DNA from: Parafannyhessea umbonata
GTDB lineage: Bacteria > Actinomycetota > Coriobacteriia > Coriobacteriales > Atopobiaceae
NCBI RefSeq assembly: GCF_900105025.1
Contig: NZ_LT629759.1
Coordinates: 558,001-622,000 of the forward strand
Length of the DNA stretch: 64,000 bases
Reading direction: 5' to 3'
A model generated the notes under the pieces. That model was not told the origin of the DNA, searched no databases, and saw only the letters and a program-made list of their open reading frames with translations. Positions 52,361-60,255 of the stretch are shown one piece after another. Each line of letters begins with the position of its first letter. Position 1 is the first letter of the stretch. The position numbers and the translations under genes were made by a program.

Positions 52361-52843
52361 CTATCCGCGCTCGATGAGGCCCCTCAGCAGTTGCCAGACA
52401 CCAAAGAGTGCCACCGCCGCGGACGCGACGTAGTTCACCATGAGGGTGGTGCTCGCAAAACCCTGTGCCTGAGCGTTCGCGACCATAAGGCAGCTGCAGG
52501 CGATGCCGCCGAGGCCGTACACCAGGCCTTGCACAAGGCTCATGCGTCTGCGGGGAAGCGAGGCCCCGTCGTCGGGCGCGAGCTCAAGGCTTGTCAGGAA
52601 GCGGTAGTAGAAGAGGTAGCTCATCACCAGGATGATTGCGGACGGTATGGCCACCAGGGCGACGTAGCTCTTCGTGAGGACCCATGCGAGTGCGCCCGCT
52701 GCCACGCCCAGCACAAAGCGCGAGCGGTACATCGTGCACGTTCGTTGTTGCGCGCCGTCAACATAGAAGCTGCGCTTGAGCCATGCGTTCCTGTAGATGG
52801 TCCTTCCATCCTCGGACGCGCCGTACGTGGCCGCCTTACTCAT
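52361..52843 (-). CDS. Small membrane protein, unknown function
   Basis: 160 residues from ATG 52843 (GAGGAGG 8 nt upstream). A polar N-terminus (TYGASEDGRTIYRNAWLKRS) is followed by about four hydrophobic segments. No family recognised. It lies upstream of the SIS gene in the same direction with an 88-bp gap, so it may share its transcript. Confidence 0.7.
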   Translation of the reverse strand: MSKAATYGASEDGRTIYRNAWLKRSFYVDGAQQRTCTMYRSRFVLGVAAGALAWVLTKSYVALVAIPSAIILVMSYLFYYRFLTSLELAPDDGASLPRRRMSLVQGLVYGLGGIACSCLMVANAQAQGFASTTLMVNYVASAAVALFGVWQLLRGLIERG

Positions 52844-53226
52844 CCCAATGGCCTCCTCCGTGCCGTCTTGGTGGCACTTGTATATAACGTTACAGTACCA
52901 TTGTGTGACTTGCGCGTCCCCCGTGCGCAAGTCTTTTGTCATGGGTGCGTATAATTTCGCAAGCGGGAAACAATTTCTGCGCGGCATGTGGCCGGCGGCG
53001 TCTCCCAATAGTGCGATTATGGGTTAAACCATGCATGTTATACAAATATAAGCAACACTTTAAGACCTCCACATGCCGAACAAACACCAACGTCTACCTA
53101 GAAACGAAACAAAACAGAAACATAAGTTTTGATGGCAAAGTACCCTGTATTGCGTCATTAGCGGCGAGAAGCGCTGCATACGTAGGCTGTTCTTCTCGCA
53201 TGGGCGCAATCCAAGAGGGAGGAAGC
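52844..53226. other. Divergent, AT-rich upstream region of the M14 peptidase
   Basis: About 380 bp without a supported gene. The middle (53025-53145) is AT-rich with TTATACAAATATAAG near 53037, likely promoter sequence. Toward the M14 gene an inverted repeat GCGAGAAG (53164-53171) / CTTCTCGC (53192-53199) can form a leader stem-loop 20 bp before the ribosome site; it is another inverted pair of the recurrent GGGCGAGAAG motif. Confidence 0.55.
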
Positions 53227-56200
53227 ATGGTTTCCATTCGCAAGGCGGGCGGCGCAATCGTCGCTGGCCTCATGCTCACCGTGAGTCTGGGTCAGGTCGT
53301 GGCCCCCACGACGGCGATGGCGTCGACGTCCGCGCAGTCGCAGTCTGCCGGCCAGTCCACGGGCAAGGCGAAGCTCGAGCGCACGGACGCCGCGTACGAC
53401 GGCAGCTCCACGCCGATGATCTCCATGATCGAGGGACGCGAGTTCAGGCTTATCGCTCCGGTCGAGGGCAAGAGCGTAAGCGAGCTCGAGTCGCTCATCA
53501 AGGACGGCAAGGTCACGCTTACGCTGAGCCGCGCGAAGGGCCAGTTCAGCAAGAAGACCTACCCCAAGCAATGGCTTGGCGGCAAGTTGGGCGACTGGAA
53601 GACCGTCGCGACCCAGGATGGCGCCGCGGAGGGCGGAAACGGCAACACCGCGGACGAGAAAAACCGCAAGTCGCGCGACTTCTTCTATGACGTGGAGCTT
53701 TCCGCAAAGGAGGTCGACGGCACGCCGTCTGTCGTGGCGTCGTTCAAGAACCGCGAGCTCTACGAGGGAATCGACGGCATCGACGTCCGCTCGCGCGAGT
53801 TCGTCCGCTCGTCGCTGTACGACTACGTGGGCACGTACAGCCTCGCGTGCGACGTGGACGGCACGAAGGTTGCGTCCACGAAGGTCGACCTCAGGCCATA
53901 CGACGCGTTCGCCACGCAGGAGGACATCGACGCCCAGCTTCCGGAGCTCGCAAGGCAGGCCAAGGCAAACGGCCTCTACGCCGAGGTCCGCACGTTTGGC
54001 ACGTCCGCGCAGGGCCGTCCCATGCGCGCGCTGTTTGTGGCGAAGCAGAAGTCTGACCTCGACGACTACCAGGCCCTCAAGAAGCGCATGGAGAAGGACC
54101 CGGCATCCGTGCAGGCAGACCTTGCGGCGGGGAAGCTCAAGTACAAGGTGCCCGTCGTCTACAGCAACGTGCACGCCGACGAGATCGTTGCCTCCGACGC
54201 CGTGATGGAGTTCGCCCGCGACCTCGCGGCGAACAAGCCCATCGAGTACCGGCGCGCCACCGGCCTCACCGGCGAGGGCAAGGCGGAGCTCAAGACCGAG
54301 ATGGACCACGACCGCACCGTGTGGAGCGACCTCGTGAAGGACGACGTGACGGGCATCGGCTACGTCCGCGGCGACGGCGGCAAGGGGCACGGCATCAACT
54401 ACGACGGGGCCGACACGGACAACGCCTCGTCCGACCTGAGCGAGGAGGAGTTCGAGAAGTACTACGACTCCGACACGCAGACGTTCGACCCGTCCAAGTC
54501 GCTGGACGACGTGTTCTACATCCTCGTCCCGAGCGAGAACGTGGACGCCCGCGCCGTGAACGTCCGCACCAACGGCAACGGATTCGACCTCAACCGCGAC
54601 AACACGTACCAGACCCAGCCCGAGACCCAGGCCATGAGCGGCCTCATCACGCAGTGGGACCCGATATCGCTTCACGAGGTGCACGGCTACTACCAGCAGT
54701 ACCAGGTGGAGCCCTGCTCGCCCACGCACGACCCCAACAACGAGTACGACCTGTTCATCGACACGGCGCTCGCGCAGGGCGAGGCGTTCATGGGCGCCTC
54801 CATCGCCAACAACCCCACCATCAACTCCGTGCAGATGCCCATGCGCGACTACCTCAAGCTGCAGGACGACGGCACGCGCTTCTGGGAGGCGCCGTTCGAC
54901 GACATGTCCACCAGCTACACGCCGCAGTACGCCATGATGCACGGCACGAACGCGTTCACGGTCGAGGCGCCGTACGGCACGGCCGACGCCGTGGACGCGC
55001 TGCGCTACGGCTTCATCGGCAACGCCGACTTCGTTGTCGCGAACAAGGACCGCATGTTCAACAACCAGCTCGAGCGCTTCCGCCGCGGCGTCCAGAACAT
55101 AGACGCGGACTCCATCCGCCCGTACTACGTGAGTCAGAAGGACGAGAAGGGCGCGGAGGCCGACACGTTCCGTCCCCGTGACTCCAAGGACAGCTTCGGC
55201 AAGACGAACGACAACTTCTTCCCGGAGTACTACGTCATCCCGTTGGGCGCGGACCAGCAGAACAACCGCTCTGCGGCGGCAAAGACCGTCGACTTCCTCA
55301 TCCACAACGGCGTCGAGGTGAAGGAGACCACCAGGGACGTGAAGGTGGGCGACAAGACGTATCCGGCCGGCACCATGGTGGTTGACATGCACCAGGCAAA
55401 GCGCAACATGGCCAACTGCGCCCTGTACCCCAACCTCGTGATCGACGACTGGACCCAGTACTCGCTCTACAGCGAGCCCGTCACGAACTTCTCGGAGTTC
55501 CGTGGGTTCGACATGGACACCGTCCGCACCGCCGGGGCGTTTGCGGCGGACACTCTGAAGGACGTGAAGAAGGCCCCTGCGCAGAAGAGCGAGGTTGCGG
55601 GCAAGGGCGAGTACGCCGTGATCGACAACAACGGCCTCGACGCCGTGAGGGCCGTGAACGACCTGCTGGAGGACGGCAAGTCCGTCGGGCTGGTGAGCGA
55701 GGGCAAGGACGAGGGCGACTACGTGGTCGCCGCAAAGGACCTCGACGACGCCACGGAGGACTACGTGCTGGACGTGACGAAGGTGAGCTCCGCGCCCAAG
55801 GCAAAGCGCATCAGCGGCACGATCAAGGCGTACGTGCCAAAGGCGTACGAGAAGTTCCAGAAGGACGCGGCGGGCAACAAGGTAGGCATGGCCGACTACG
55901 AGAACCGTGCGAACACCAACGGCAACTGGGACGACTTCGCGCTCGCGAAGCAGATGGGCTTCGAGCTCACGGACGACCTGGACGAGGCGACCGTCATCGT
56001 GGGCAGCCAGTACCCGGCAAACGCGAAGGCCGTGGCCGCGAAGGTCAAGTCCGGCACGCCATACGTTGCCTACACGGCCGACGCGCTGCAGTTCGTGAAG
56101 GACTTCAAGCTCGCGGGCAACATCTCGTTCACGCCGAGCGACGGCGACTGGCTGGGCTACGACGCCCTTGGCACCGTCGAGTTCCCGAAGGACGACATCA

Positions 56201-56637
56201 TCACCGCCACGTACAAAAACGAGGGCGACTACCTCATGTACGGCTACGGAGGCGGCTACATCAAGAAGGCGCCCAAGGGCTCGAAGGTCCTGATCAAGAC
56301 CACGGACGACCCCCTGGTGGAAGGCTTCATGCCCAGCGACTACATAAAGGAGTACCAGGGCAAGATCCAGGCCGTCGACTACCAGAGGGACGGGCGCAAC
56401 GTCGCTCTCTTCGCGAACACGCTCACCAACAAGGCGCACCAGCAGGACGACTACCGCTACCTCACGGCGGCCGTCTACTCCAAGCAGCTTGACGGAGACT
56501 TCTCCGCGCCTGGCGCGCGTCAGGGCGCGAGCCCCGCGGTCGTCGTCGTGGGAGTGCTCGTCGTGGCGGGTGTCGCGTACCTCGTGGTGCGCAGCCGCAA
56601 GGCAAAGGGCGCCGCGGGCGAGAAGAGCGAGGACTAG
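53227..56637 (+). CDS. Large secreted, membrane-anchored M14 zinc carboxypeptidase
   Basis: 1136 residues; ATG 53227 follows GGGAGGAAGC. Signal peptide about 1-34 (cleavage after TAMA). M14 metal and substrate residues: NVHADE with His316 and Glu319, FDLNRDN with Arg457, SLHEVHG with His483/486, and the general base Glu580 in VEAPYGT. A long C-terminal extracellular part (about 650-1090) includes strings resembling NAD-independent beta domains I cannot name. One helix (about 1097-1120, VVVVGVLVVAGVAYLVV) and a basic tail anchor it. It should trim peptides or peptidoglycan stems outside. An IS481 copy is inserted exactly at its stop codon without changing the protein. Confidence 0.9.
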   Translation: MVSIRKAGGAIVAGLMLTVSLGQVVAPTTAMASTSAQSQSAGQSTGKAKLERTDAAYDGSSTPMISMIEGREFRLIAPVEGKSVSELESLIKDGKVTLTLSRAKGQFSKKTYPKQWLGGKLGDWKTVATQDGAAEGGNGNTADEKNRKSRDFFYDVELSAKEVDGTPSVVASFKNRELYEGIDGIDVRSREFVRSSLYDYVGTYSLACDVDGTKVASTKVDLRPYDAFATQEDIDAQLPELARQAKANGLYAEVRTFGTSAQGRPMRALFVAKQKSDLDDYQALKKRMEKDPASVQADLAAGKLKYKVPVVYSNVHADEIVASDAVMEFARDLAANKPIEYRRATGLTGEGKAELKTEMDHDRTVWSDLVKDDVTGIGYVRGDGGKGHGINYDGADTDNASSDLSEEEFEKYYDSDTQTFDPSKSLDDVFYILVPSENVDARAVNVRTNGNGFDLNRDNTYQTQPETQAMSGLITQWDPISLHEVHGYYQQYQVEPCSPTHDPNNEYDLFIDTALAQGEAFMGASIANNPTINSVQMPMRDYLKLQDDGTRFWEAPFDDMSTSYTPQYAMMHGTNAFTVEAPYGTADAVDALRYGFIGNADFVVANKDRMFNNQLERFRRGVQNIDADSIRPYYVSQKDEKGAEADTFRPRDSKDSFGKTNDNFFPEYYVIPLGADQQNNRSAAAKTVDFLIHNGVEVKETTRDVKVGDKTYPAGTMVVDMHQAKRNMANCALYPNLVIDDWTQYSLYSEPVTNFSEFRGFDMDTVRTAGAFAADTLKDVKKAPAQKSEVAGKGEYAVIDNNGLDAVRAVNDLLEDGKSVGLVSEGKDEGDYVVAAKDLDDATEDYVLDVTKVSSAPKAKRISGTIKAYVPKAYEKFQKDAAGNKVGMADYENRANTNGNWDDFALAKQMGFELTDDLDEATVIVGSQYPANAKAVAAKVKSGTPYVAYTADALQFVKDFKLAGNISFTPSDGDWLGYDALGTVEFPKDDIITATYKNEGDYLMYGYGGGYIKKAPKGSKVLIKTTDDPLVEGFMPSDYIKEYQGKIQAVDYQRDGRNVALFANTLTNKAHQQDDYRYLTAAVYSKQLDGDFSAPGARQGASPAVVVVGVLVVAGVAYLVVRSRKAKGAAGEKSED

Positions 56638-57715
56638 CTGTTGTGTGCCAACAGGTTGTTGACACATGACGTGACAAAAGGGGAGGACTCCCCCAAGCTG
56701 TGACTTGTCGAAGGTTGCAGCGAGAGGAGCCCCCCCTTGTTCCAGCATTCTAACTCACGGCTCACGCCCCGCGGGCGGCAGAGGCTCGTCGAGCGCGTCC
56801 GCGCCGGCGAGAGCGTGTCCGCCGTCGCCCGGGAGGCGGGCGTGAGCAGGCAGACGGCCCACAAGTGGATCGCGAGGGCCGAGGCGGGCGAGCCGCTGTC
56901 GGACCGCCGCAGCCGCCCCTCGCGCCTCGCGAGGCTCACGCCCCCCGACGTCGAGGCGAGGGTCGTGGGGGCCCGCCGCGCCCGCCTGCTCGCCCCGCTC
57001 GCCCTCGCCGCCGAGACCGGGGTGCCCGCACGCACCTGCGCCAGGATCGTCGCGCGCAACGGCCTGCCGCGCCTGGCCGACGTCGACCGCGTGACCGGCG
57101 AGCCCAGGAGGCGCGGCCCCGTGACCCCGCGCCGCTACGAGAGGGAGAGGCCCGGCGAGCTCGTGCACGTGGACGTAAAGAAGGTCGCGAGGGTCCCCGA
57201 CGGCGGCGGCTGGAGGGCGCGCGGCGCCGACGCCCTGCGCCACGCCGACTCTGGGGCGGGCACCGCCTGCCTGCACGTGGCGGTCGACGACAGGAGCAGG
57301 GTGGCCTACGCCGAGCTGCTCGGCGACGAGCGCAAGGAGACCTGCGTCGCGTTCATGGGTCGCGCCCGGGACTTCTACCGCGGCCTCGGCGTCGAGGTCG
57401 AGCGCGTGATGACCGACAACGGGCCGGGGTACCGCTCTCGGCTGTTCAACGAGTGGCTCGCGGCGTCCGGCATCGAGCACAGGTACACCAGGCCCTACAG
57501 CCCCTGGCAGAACGGGAAAGTGGAGCGAATGAACAGGACGCTCGCGCAGGAGTGGCAGTACGCGCGCGCCTACGCGAGCGAGGGTGAGAGGGCGGCAGCC
57601 CTCTCACCCTTCATCGACCGCTACAATTGGGCCAGGCCCCACGGCGCCTGCGGCGGCCTCCCGCCGATGTCACGCATCGTCGGTGTAAACAACGTCATGG
57701 CACACAACAGCTAGC
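56633..57715 (+). mobile_element. IS481-family insertion sequence, copy 2
   Basis: Element 56639-57709 (1071 bp), same sequence as copy 1 but inverted relative to it. Flanks are ACTAGC (56633-56638) and GCTAGC (57710-57715), an imperfect 6-bp target copy of the NCTAGN type. The left CTAG includes the TAG stop of the M14 gene. The M14 terminator now lies beyond the element at 57759-57800. Confidence 0.93.
56737..57714 (+). CDS. IS481-family transposase, copy 2
   Basis: 325 residues, identical to copy 1 except the last residue (HNS instead of HNT), because the final codon and the TAG stop are contributed by the flanking target bases. Intact Asp146, Asp227 and Glu263. TTG start. Between the left end and the start there is a hairpin GGGGAGGACTCCCC (near 56680) that may shield the start from read-through transcripts. 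Confidence 0.94.
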   Translation: MFQHSNSRLTPRGRQRLVERVRAGESVSAVAREAGVSRQTAHKWIARAEAGEPLSDRRSRPSRLARLTPPDVEARVVGARRARLLAPLALAAETGVPARTCARIVARNGLPRLADVDRVTGEPRRRGPVTPRRYERERPGELVHVDVKKVARVPDGGGWRARGADALRHADSGAGTACLHVAVDDRSRVAYAELLGDERKETCVAFMGRARDFYRGLGVEVERVMTDNGPGYRSRLFNEWLAASGIEHRYTRPYSPWQNGKVERMNRTLAQEWQYARAYASEGERAAALSPFIDRYNWARPHGACGGLPPMSRIVGVNNVMAHNS

Positions 57716-57758
57716 GGCAGGTACCGGGGCTAACGGGAAGCATCGGGACTAACGGGAA

Positions 57759-57800
57759 GGCCCGGGTTCCGCGGACGGAAGCGTCCGGCGGGCCCGGGCC
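57759..57800. terminator. Displaced terminator of the M14 gene
   Basis: GGCCCGGG (57759-57766) pairs with CCCGGGCC (57793-57800), with an inner stem CGGAC/GTCCG (57772-57776/57783-57787), followed by CTCTTTC. Without the IS it would lie about 45 bp after the M14 stop. It can also serve the convergent DUF1846 gene. Just before it, CGGGRCTAACGGGAAG occurs twice with a 19-bp period (57725 and 57744). Confidence 0.65.
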
Positions 57801-57895
57801 CTCTTTCGCGCGTGGCGCCGACGCCTTCCGCGGGGCGTCTGGCTTGCGGCTCTTGCGCCCCGCTGCGCCTTGGCCCTCTAGCCGCGCCTTGGCAC

Positions 57896-59377
57896 CTAGC
57901 CGTGGTAGTAGGTTCCGCGCTCGAACTTGGGCTCGCAGCACACGTTGATGCCGAGCTTCTTGTAGACGGCCTCGTCGGTGCGCGAGATGATGACCGAGAA
58001 GTACGCCGTGCAGCCCCTGAGCGCGCTCGTGGCCGCAATCACCTGCTCTGCCAGCGGGTTCGTTGCGGAGCTGATGGAAAGCGCTATGAGCGTCTCGTCC
58101 GAGTGCAGGCGGTGGTTGCGGCTGTGCAGGTGCTCGGTCTTCAGGCGGCCAATGGGGACCAGGGCCTCGTCCGAGACCACGAAGACCTCGTCCGGCACGC
58201 CGGCCACTCGTTTGAGCGCGTTCAGCAGAAGCGAGGATGCCGCGCCCAGGAGCCGGGACGTCTTGCCGGTGATGACAGATCCGTCGGGCAGCACCATCGC
58301 GCCGGCGGGGAGCCCGGTGACCTCCTCCTTCACGAGTGCCGCAGCGTGCGCGGGGTTGTAGTTCTCGTCCACGCCGACCTCCTTCATGAGAAGGGCGATG
58401 CGTGCGAGCTCTGCCTCGCCCTGCCCCGTGCGCTCCAGGCGCTCGGCCTCCCAGAAGTAGCGGCGCACGATTTCGTTTCGCGCCGCCTCCTGGCACACGC
58501 CGTCGTCGCAGATGCAGTTGCCCACCATGTTGACGCCCATGTCGGTGGGGGAGAGGTACGGGCTCTTCCCCATGATCTTCTCCATGATCGCCTTGAGCAC
58601 GGGAAAGGTCTCGACGTCGCGGTTGTAGTTCACGGTAACCTTGCCGTAGGCGTCCAGGTGGTACGGGTCGATGATGTTGCTGTCGTCCAGGTCCGCGGTC
58701 GCGGCCTCGTACGCCACGTTCACGGGGTGCTTCAGGGGCAGGTTCCACACGGGGAACGTCTCGAACTTGGCGTAGCCGGCGTCGATGCCGCGCTCGTGCT
58801 CGTTGTACAGCTGCGAGAGGCACACGGCGAGCTTGCCGGAGCCGGGGCCGGGCGCCGTGACCACCACGAGGGGCTTGGTGGTCTTGACGTACTCGTTCTT
58901 GCCGAAGCCGTCGCCGGACACGATGAGGTTCACGTTCGTGGGGTAGCCCGCGATGGGGTAGTGGCGGTACACCGAGACGCCCATCTGCTCCAGGCGCGTC
59001 TGGTAGGCCTCGGCTTTCGGCTGCCCGGAGAAGCGCGTGATCACGACGCCGCCGATGGCGAGGCCCATGCCGCGGAACACATCCATCAGGCGCAGGACGT
59101 CGTCGCCGTAGCTGATACCGATGTCACTCCGGCGCTTGCCCTGCTCGATGTCGTTCGCGTTCAGGGCGAACACGACCTCCGCGTCGTCTGCCAGCTGCCT
59201 GAGCATGCGCGCCTTCGAATCTGGCTCGAAGCCCGGGAGAACGCGGCTCGCATGGTAGTCGTCGAACAACTTGCCGCCGAACTCCAGGTAGAGCTTGCCG
59301 CCGAACTGCGCGATGCGCTCGCGTATGCGCGCTGCCTGCGTGTCGATGTACTTCTGGTTGTCAAAGCCCGTCTGCAT
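57896..59377 (-). CDS. DUF1846 family protein
   Basis: 493 residues from ATG 59377 (AAGGACG upstream; a GTG 57 bp earlier would add a His/Ala-rich leader). Typical segments: GFDNQKYIDTQAARIRERI, LYLEFGGKLFDDYHASRVLPG, VTAPGPGSGKLAVCLSQ (a P-loop-like motif) and PTDMGVNMVGNCI. The family is common in Gram-positives and has no settled function; a nucleotide-linked role is suggested by the GPGSGK loop. Confidence 0.9.
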   Translation of the reverse strand: MQTGFDNQKYIDTQAARIRERIAQFGGKLYLEFGGKLFDDYHASRVLPGFEPDSKARMLRQLADDAEVVFALNANDIEQGKRRSDIGISYGDDVLRLMDVFRGMGLAIGGVVITRFSGQPKAEAYQTRLEQMGVSVYRHYPIAGYPTNVNLIVSGDGFGKNEYVKTTKPLVVVTAPGPGSGKLAVCLSQLYNEHERGIDAGYAKFETFPVWNLPLKHPVNVAYEAATADLDDSNIIDPYHLDAYGKVTVNYNRDVETFPVLKAIMEKIMGKSPYLSPTDMGVNMVGNCICDDGVCQEAARNEIVRRYFWEAERLERTGQGEAELARIALLMKEVGVDENYNPAHAAALVKEEVTGLPAGAMVLPDGSVITGKTSRLLGAASSLLLNALKRVAGVPDEVFVVSDEALVPIGRLKTEHLHSRNHRLHSDETLIALSISSATNPLAEQVIAATSALRGCTAYFSVIISRTDEAVYKKLGINVCCEPKFERGTYYHG

Positions 59378-59597
59378 GGGTGCGTCCTTCGTCTTGGGGT
59401 GCGCCTGGTGCGCCGAGTGTGATGCGGTCGCCACTAGCCTACACCATGGCCGGGTGGGTCACGGTTACGTTAAGGGGCTGCACCGGACACCTACGGACGT
59501 CAGTGCCCGCACGTACGTGCATCTGTGCCGTTTGCGGACGAAGTTGTGCCGCTCACGCAAAGGACCACCTATCTGTGTACATTTGCCTGAGGTTGGG

Positions 59598-59603
59598 TAA
59601 TAC
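59598..59603 (+). promoter_or_regulatory. Probable -10 box of the structured RNA
   Basis: TAATAC, with a weak TGTACA 16 nt upstream (59576-59581). Transcription would begin near 59610. The preceding 59435-59575 contains no gene; a 12-bp palindrome GCACGTACGTGC lies at 59509-59520. Confidence 0.45.
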
Positions 59604-59609
59604 TTGCAG

Positions 59610-59975
59610 TGAAAAGAAAAAGCCGCGCGGAAACCTATCGGCGGCCGGACAGGGAGGTGATGCCAGTGAACAGTGAAGAGTGTTTTACCGGGTCCTTCGC
59701 GAACGGCATCGCGCGTCCCGTCTTAGCCTAGCGGCCGGCAGTATCGGCCAACGTCAGCGGATCGGATTCGCAAAGTCCTAACAGAGACAGACGGCAGAAC
59801 CGGCCGTTCGCGAAAGTGACCAGAACGCCACCCGATGAGGCGTTGCGAGTCACCGCACGTTCCCTAGTACGAGGGCATTGCCCAGCAGGGCGTGCCCGAG
59901 CCAAGGGGGAGAGTCCAAAGTACCAGCAAGAGTAGTTACCCCTCGGGAGGACGGCCGAAAGGCCGTCCTCCTTTT
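59610..59975 (+). ncRNA. Large structured non-coding RNA with intrinsic terminator
   Basis: About 365 nt in an 880-bp gap without genes. Structure seen directly: TTCGCGAACGGC (59696-59707) pairs perfectly with GCCGTTCGCGAA (59803-59814); local hairpins GGCCG/CGGCC (about 59733-59748), ACGCC/GGCGT (59825-59843), and GGGCA..TGCCC with inner GCCC-AGCA-GGGC (59873-59897); and a perfect 11-bp GAAA-loop terminator with TTTT at the end. Near the 5' end GGAGGTGAT matches the 16S anti-Shine-Dalgarno. It does not fit RNase P, tmRNA or SRP RNA. The raiA RNA motif of Firmicutes and Actinobacteria is the best guess for a family, held with low confidence. Confidence 0.75.
59946..59975 (+). terminator. Terminator of the structured RNA
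   Basis: GGAGGACGGCC (59946-59956), tetraloop GAAA, GGCCGTCCTCC (59961-59971), then TTTT. Perfect 11-bp stem with a GNRA loop. Confidence 0.93.
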
Positions 59976-60130
59976 ACGTCAGGCGGTGCCCATGCCCTCG
60001 TTCGCCTGTACATGGGCACATGGATTCAGCTATCTGTTCACCACATGGGTGGTCATTCGAATATTGATAGAACTGCCCGATGATGGTAACGTTTTGACCC
60101 TTGTGGGGCGTTCTGCCTGCGGAAAAGTTC

Positions 60131-60163
60131 GTACCGCTCGGGCAGTTAGTCGTACCGCTCGGG
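60131..60163 (+). promoter_or_regulatory. Two direct repeats upstream of the acetyltransferase
   Basis: GTACCGCTCGGG at 60131-60142 and again at 60152-60163, offset 21 bp (two helical turns). They are followed by AT-rich GATAATTATG. A plausible activator or repressor site for the GNAT gene 92 bp downstream. A further 9-bp hairpin GTGCCCATG/CATGGGCAC lies at 59986-60019. Confidence 0.5.
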
Positions 60164-60255
60164 ATAATTATGCGTCATTATGGTAGGGAAGTTCGACTTC
60201 ACTCTGCAGGACGAATTTTCCATGCGATAGATGACATGAGAGAAGCTGCGAGGCT

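Noticed and set aside
53158-56748. An 1196-codon minus-strand open frame over the M14 peptidase
   Set aside because: Complementary frame of a codon-biased gene, with Val/Leu/Arg/His-rich composition and no motif; it even runs into the IS element.
32475-57715. Evidence that the 23-kb segment between the IS copies has already inverted
   Set aside because: Copy 1 has a perfect matched duplication (CCTAGG on both sides), which an inversion between the copies would have broken.
59663-59731. A 22-codon peptide starting at the ATG that overlaps GGAGGTG
   Set aside because: Ribosome site and start are too close and the sequence takes part in the folded RNA; not annotated as a gene, but noted as a finding.
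59610-59975. RNase P RNA, tmRNA or SRP RNA
   Set aside because: Lacks the RNase P GAGGAAAGTCC core near the 5' end, lacks a tRNA-like 3' end and tag frame, and lacks the SRP GGAAGCAGCC-type domain.
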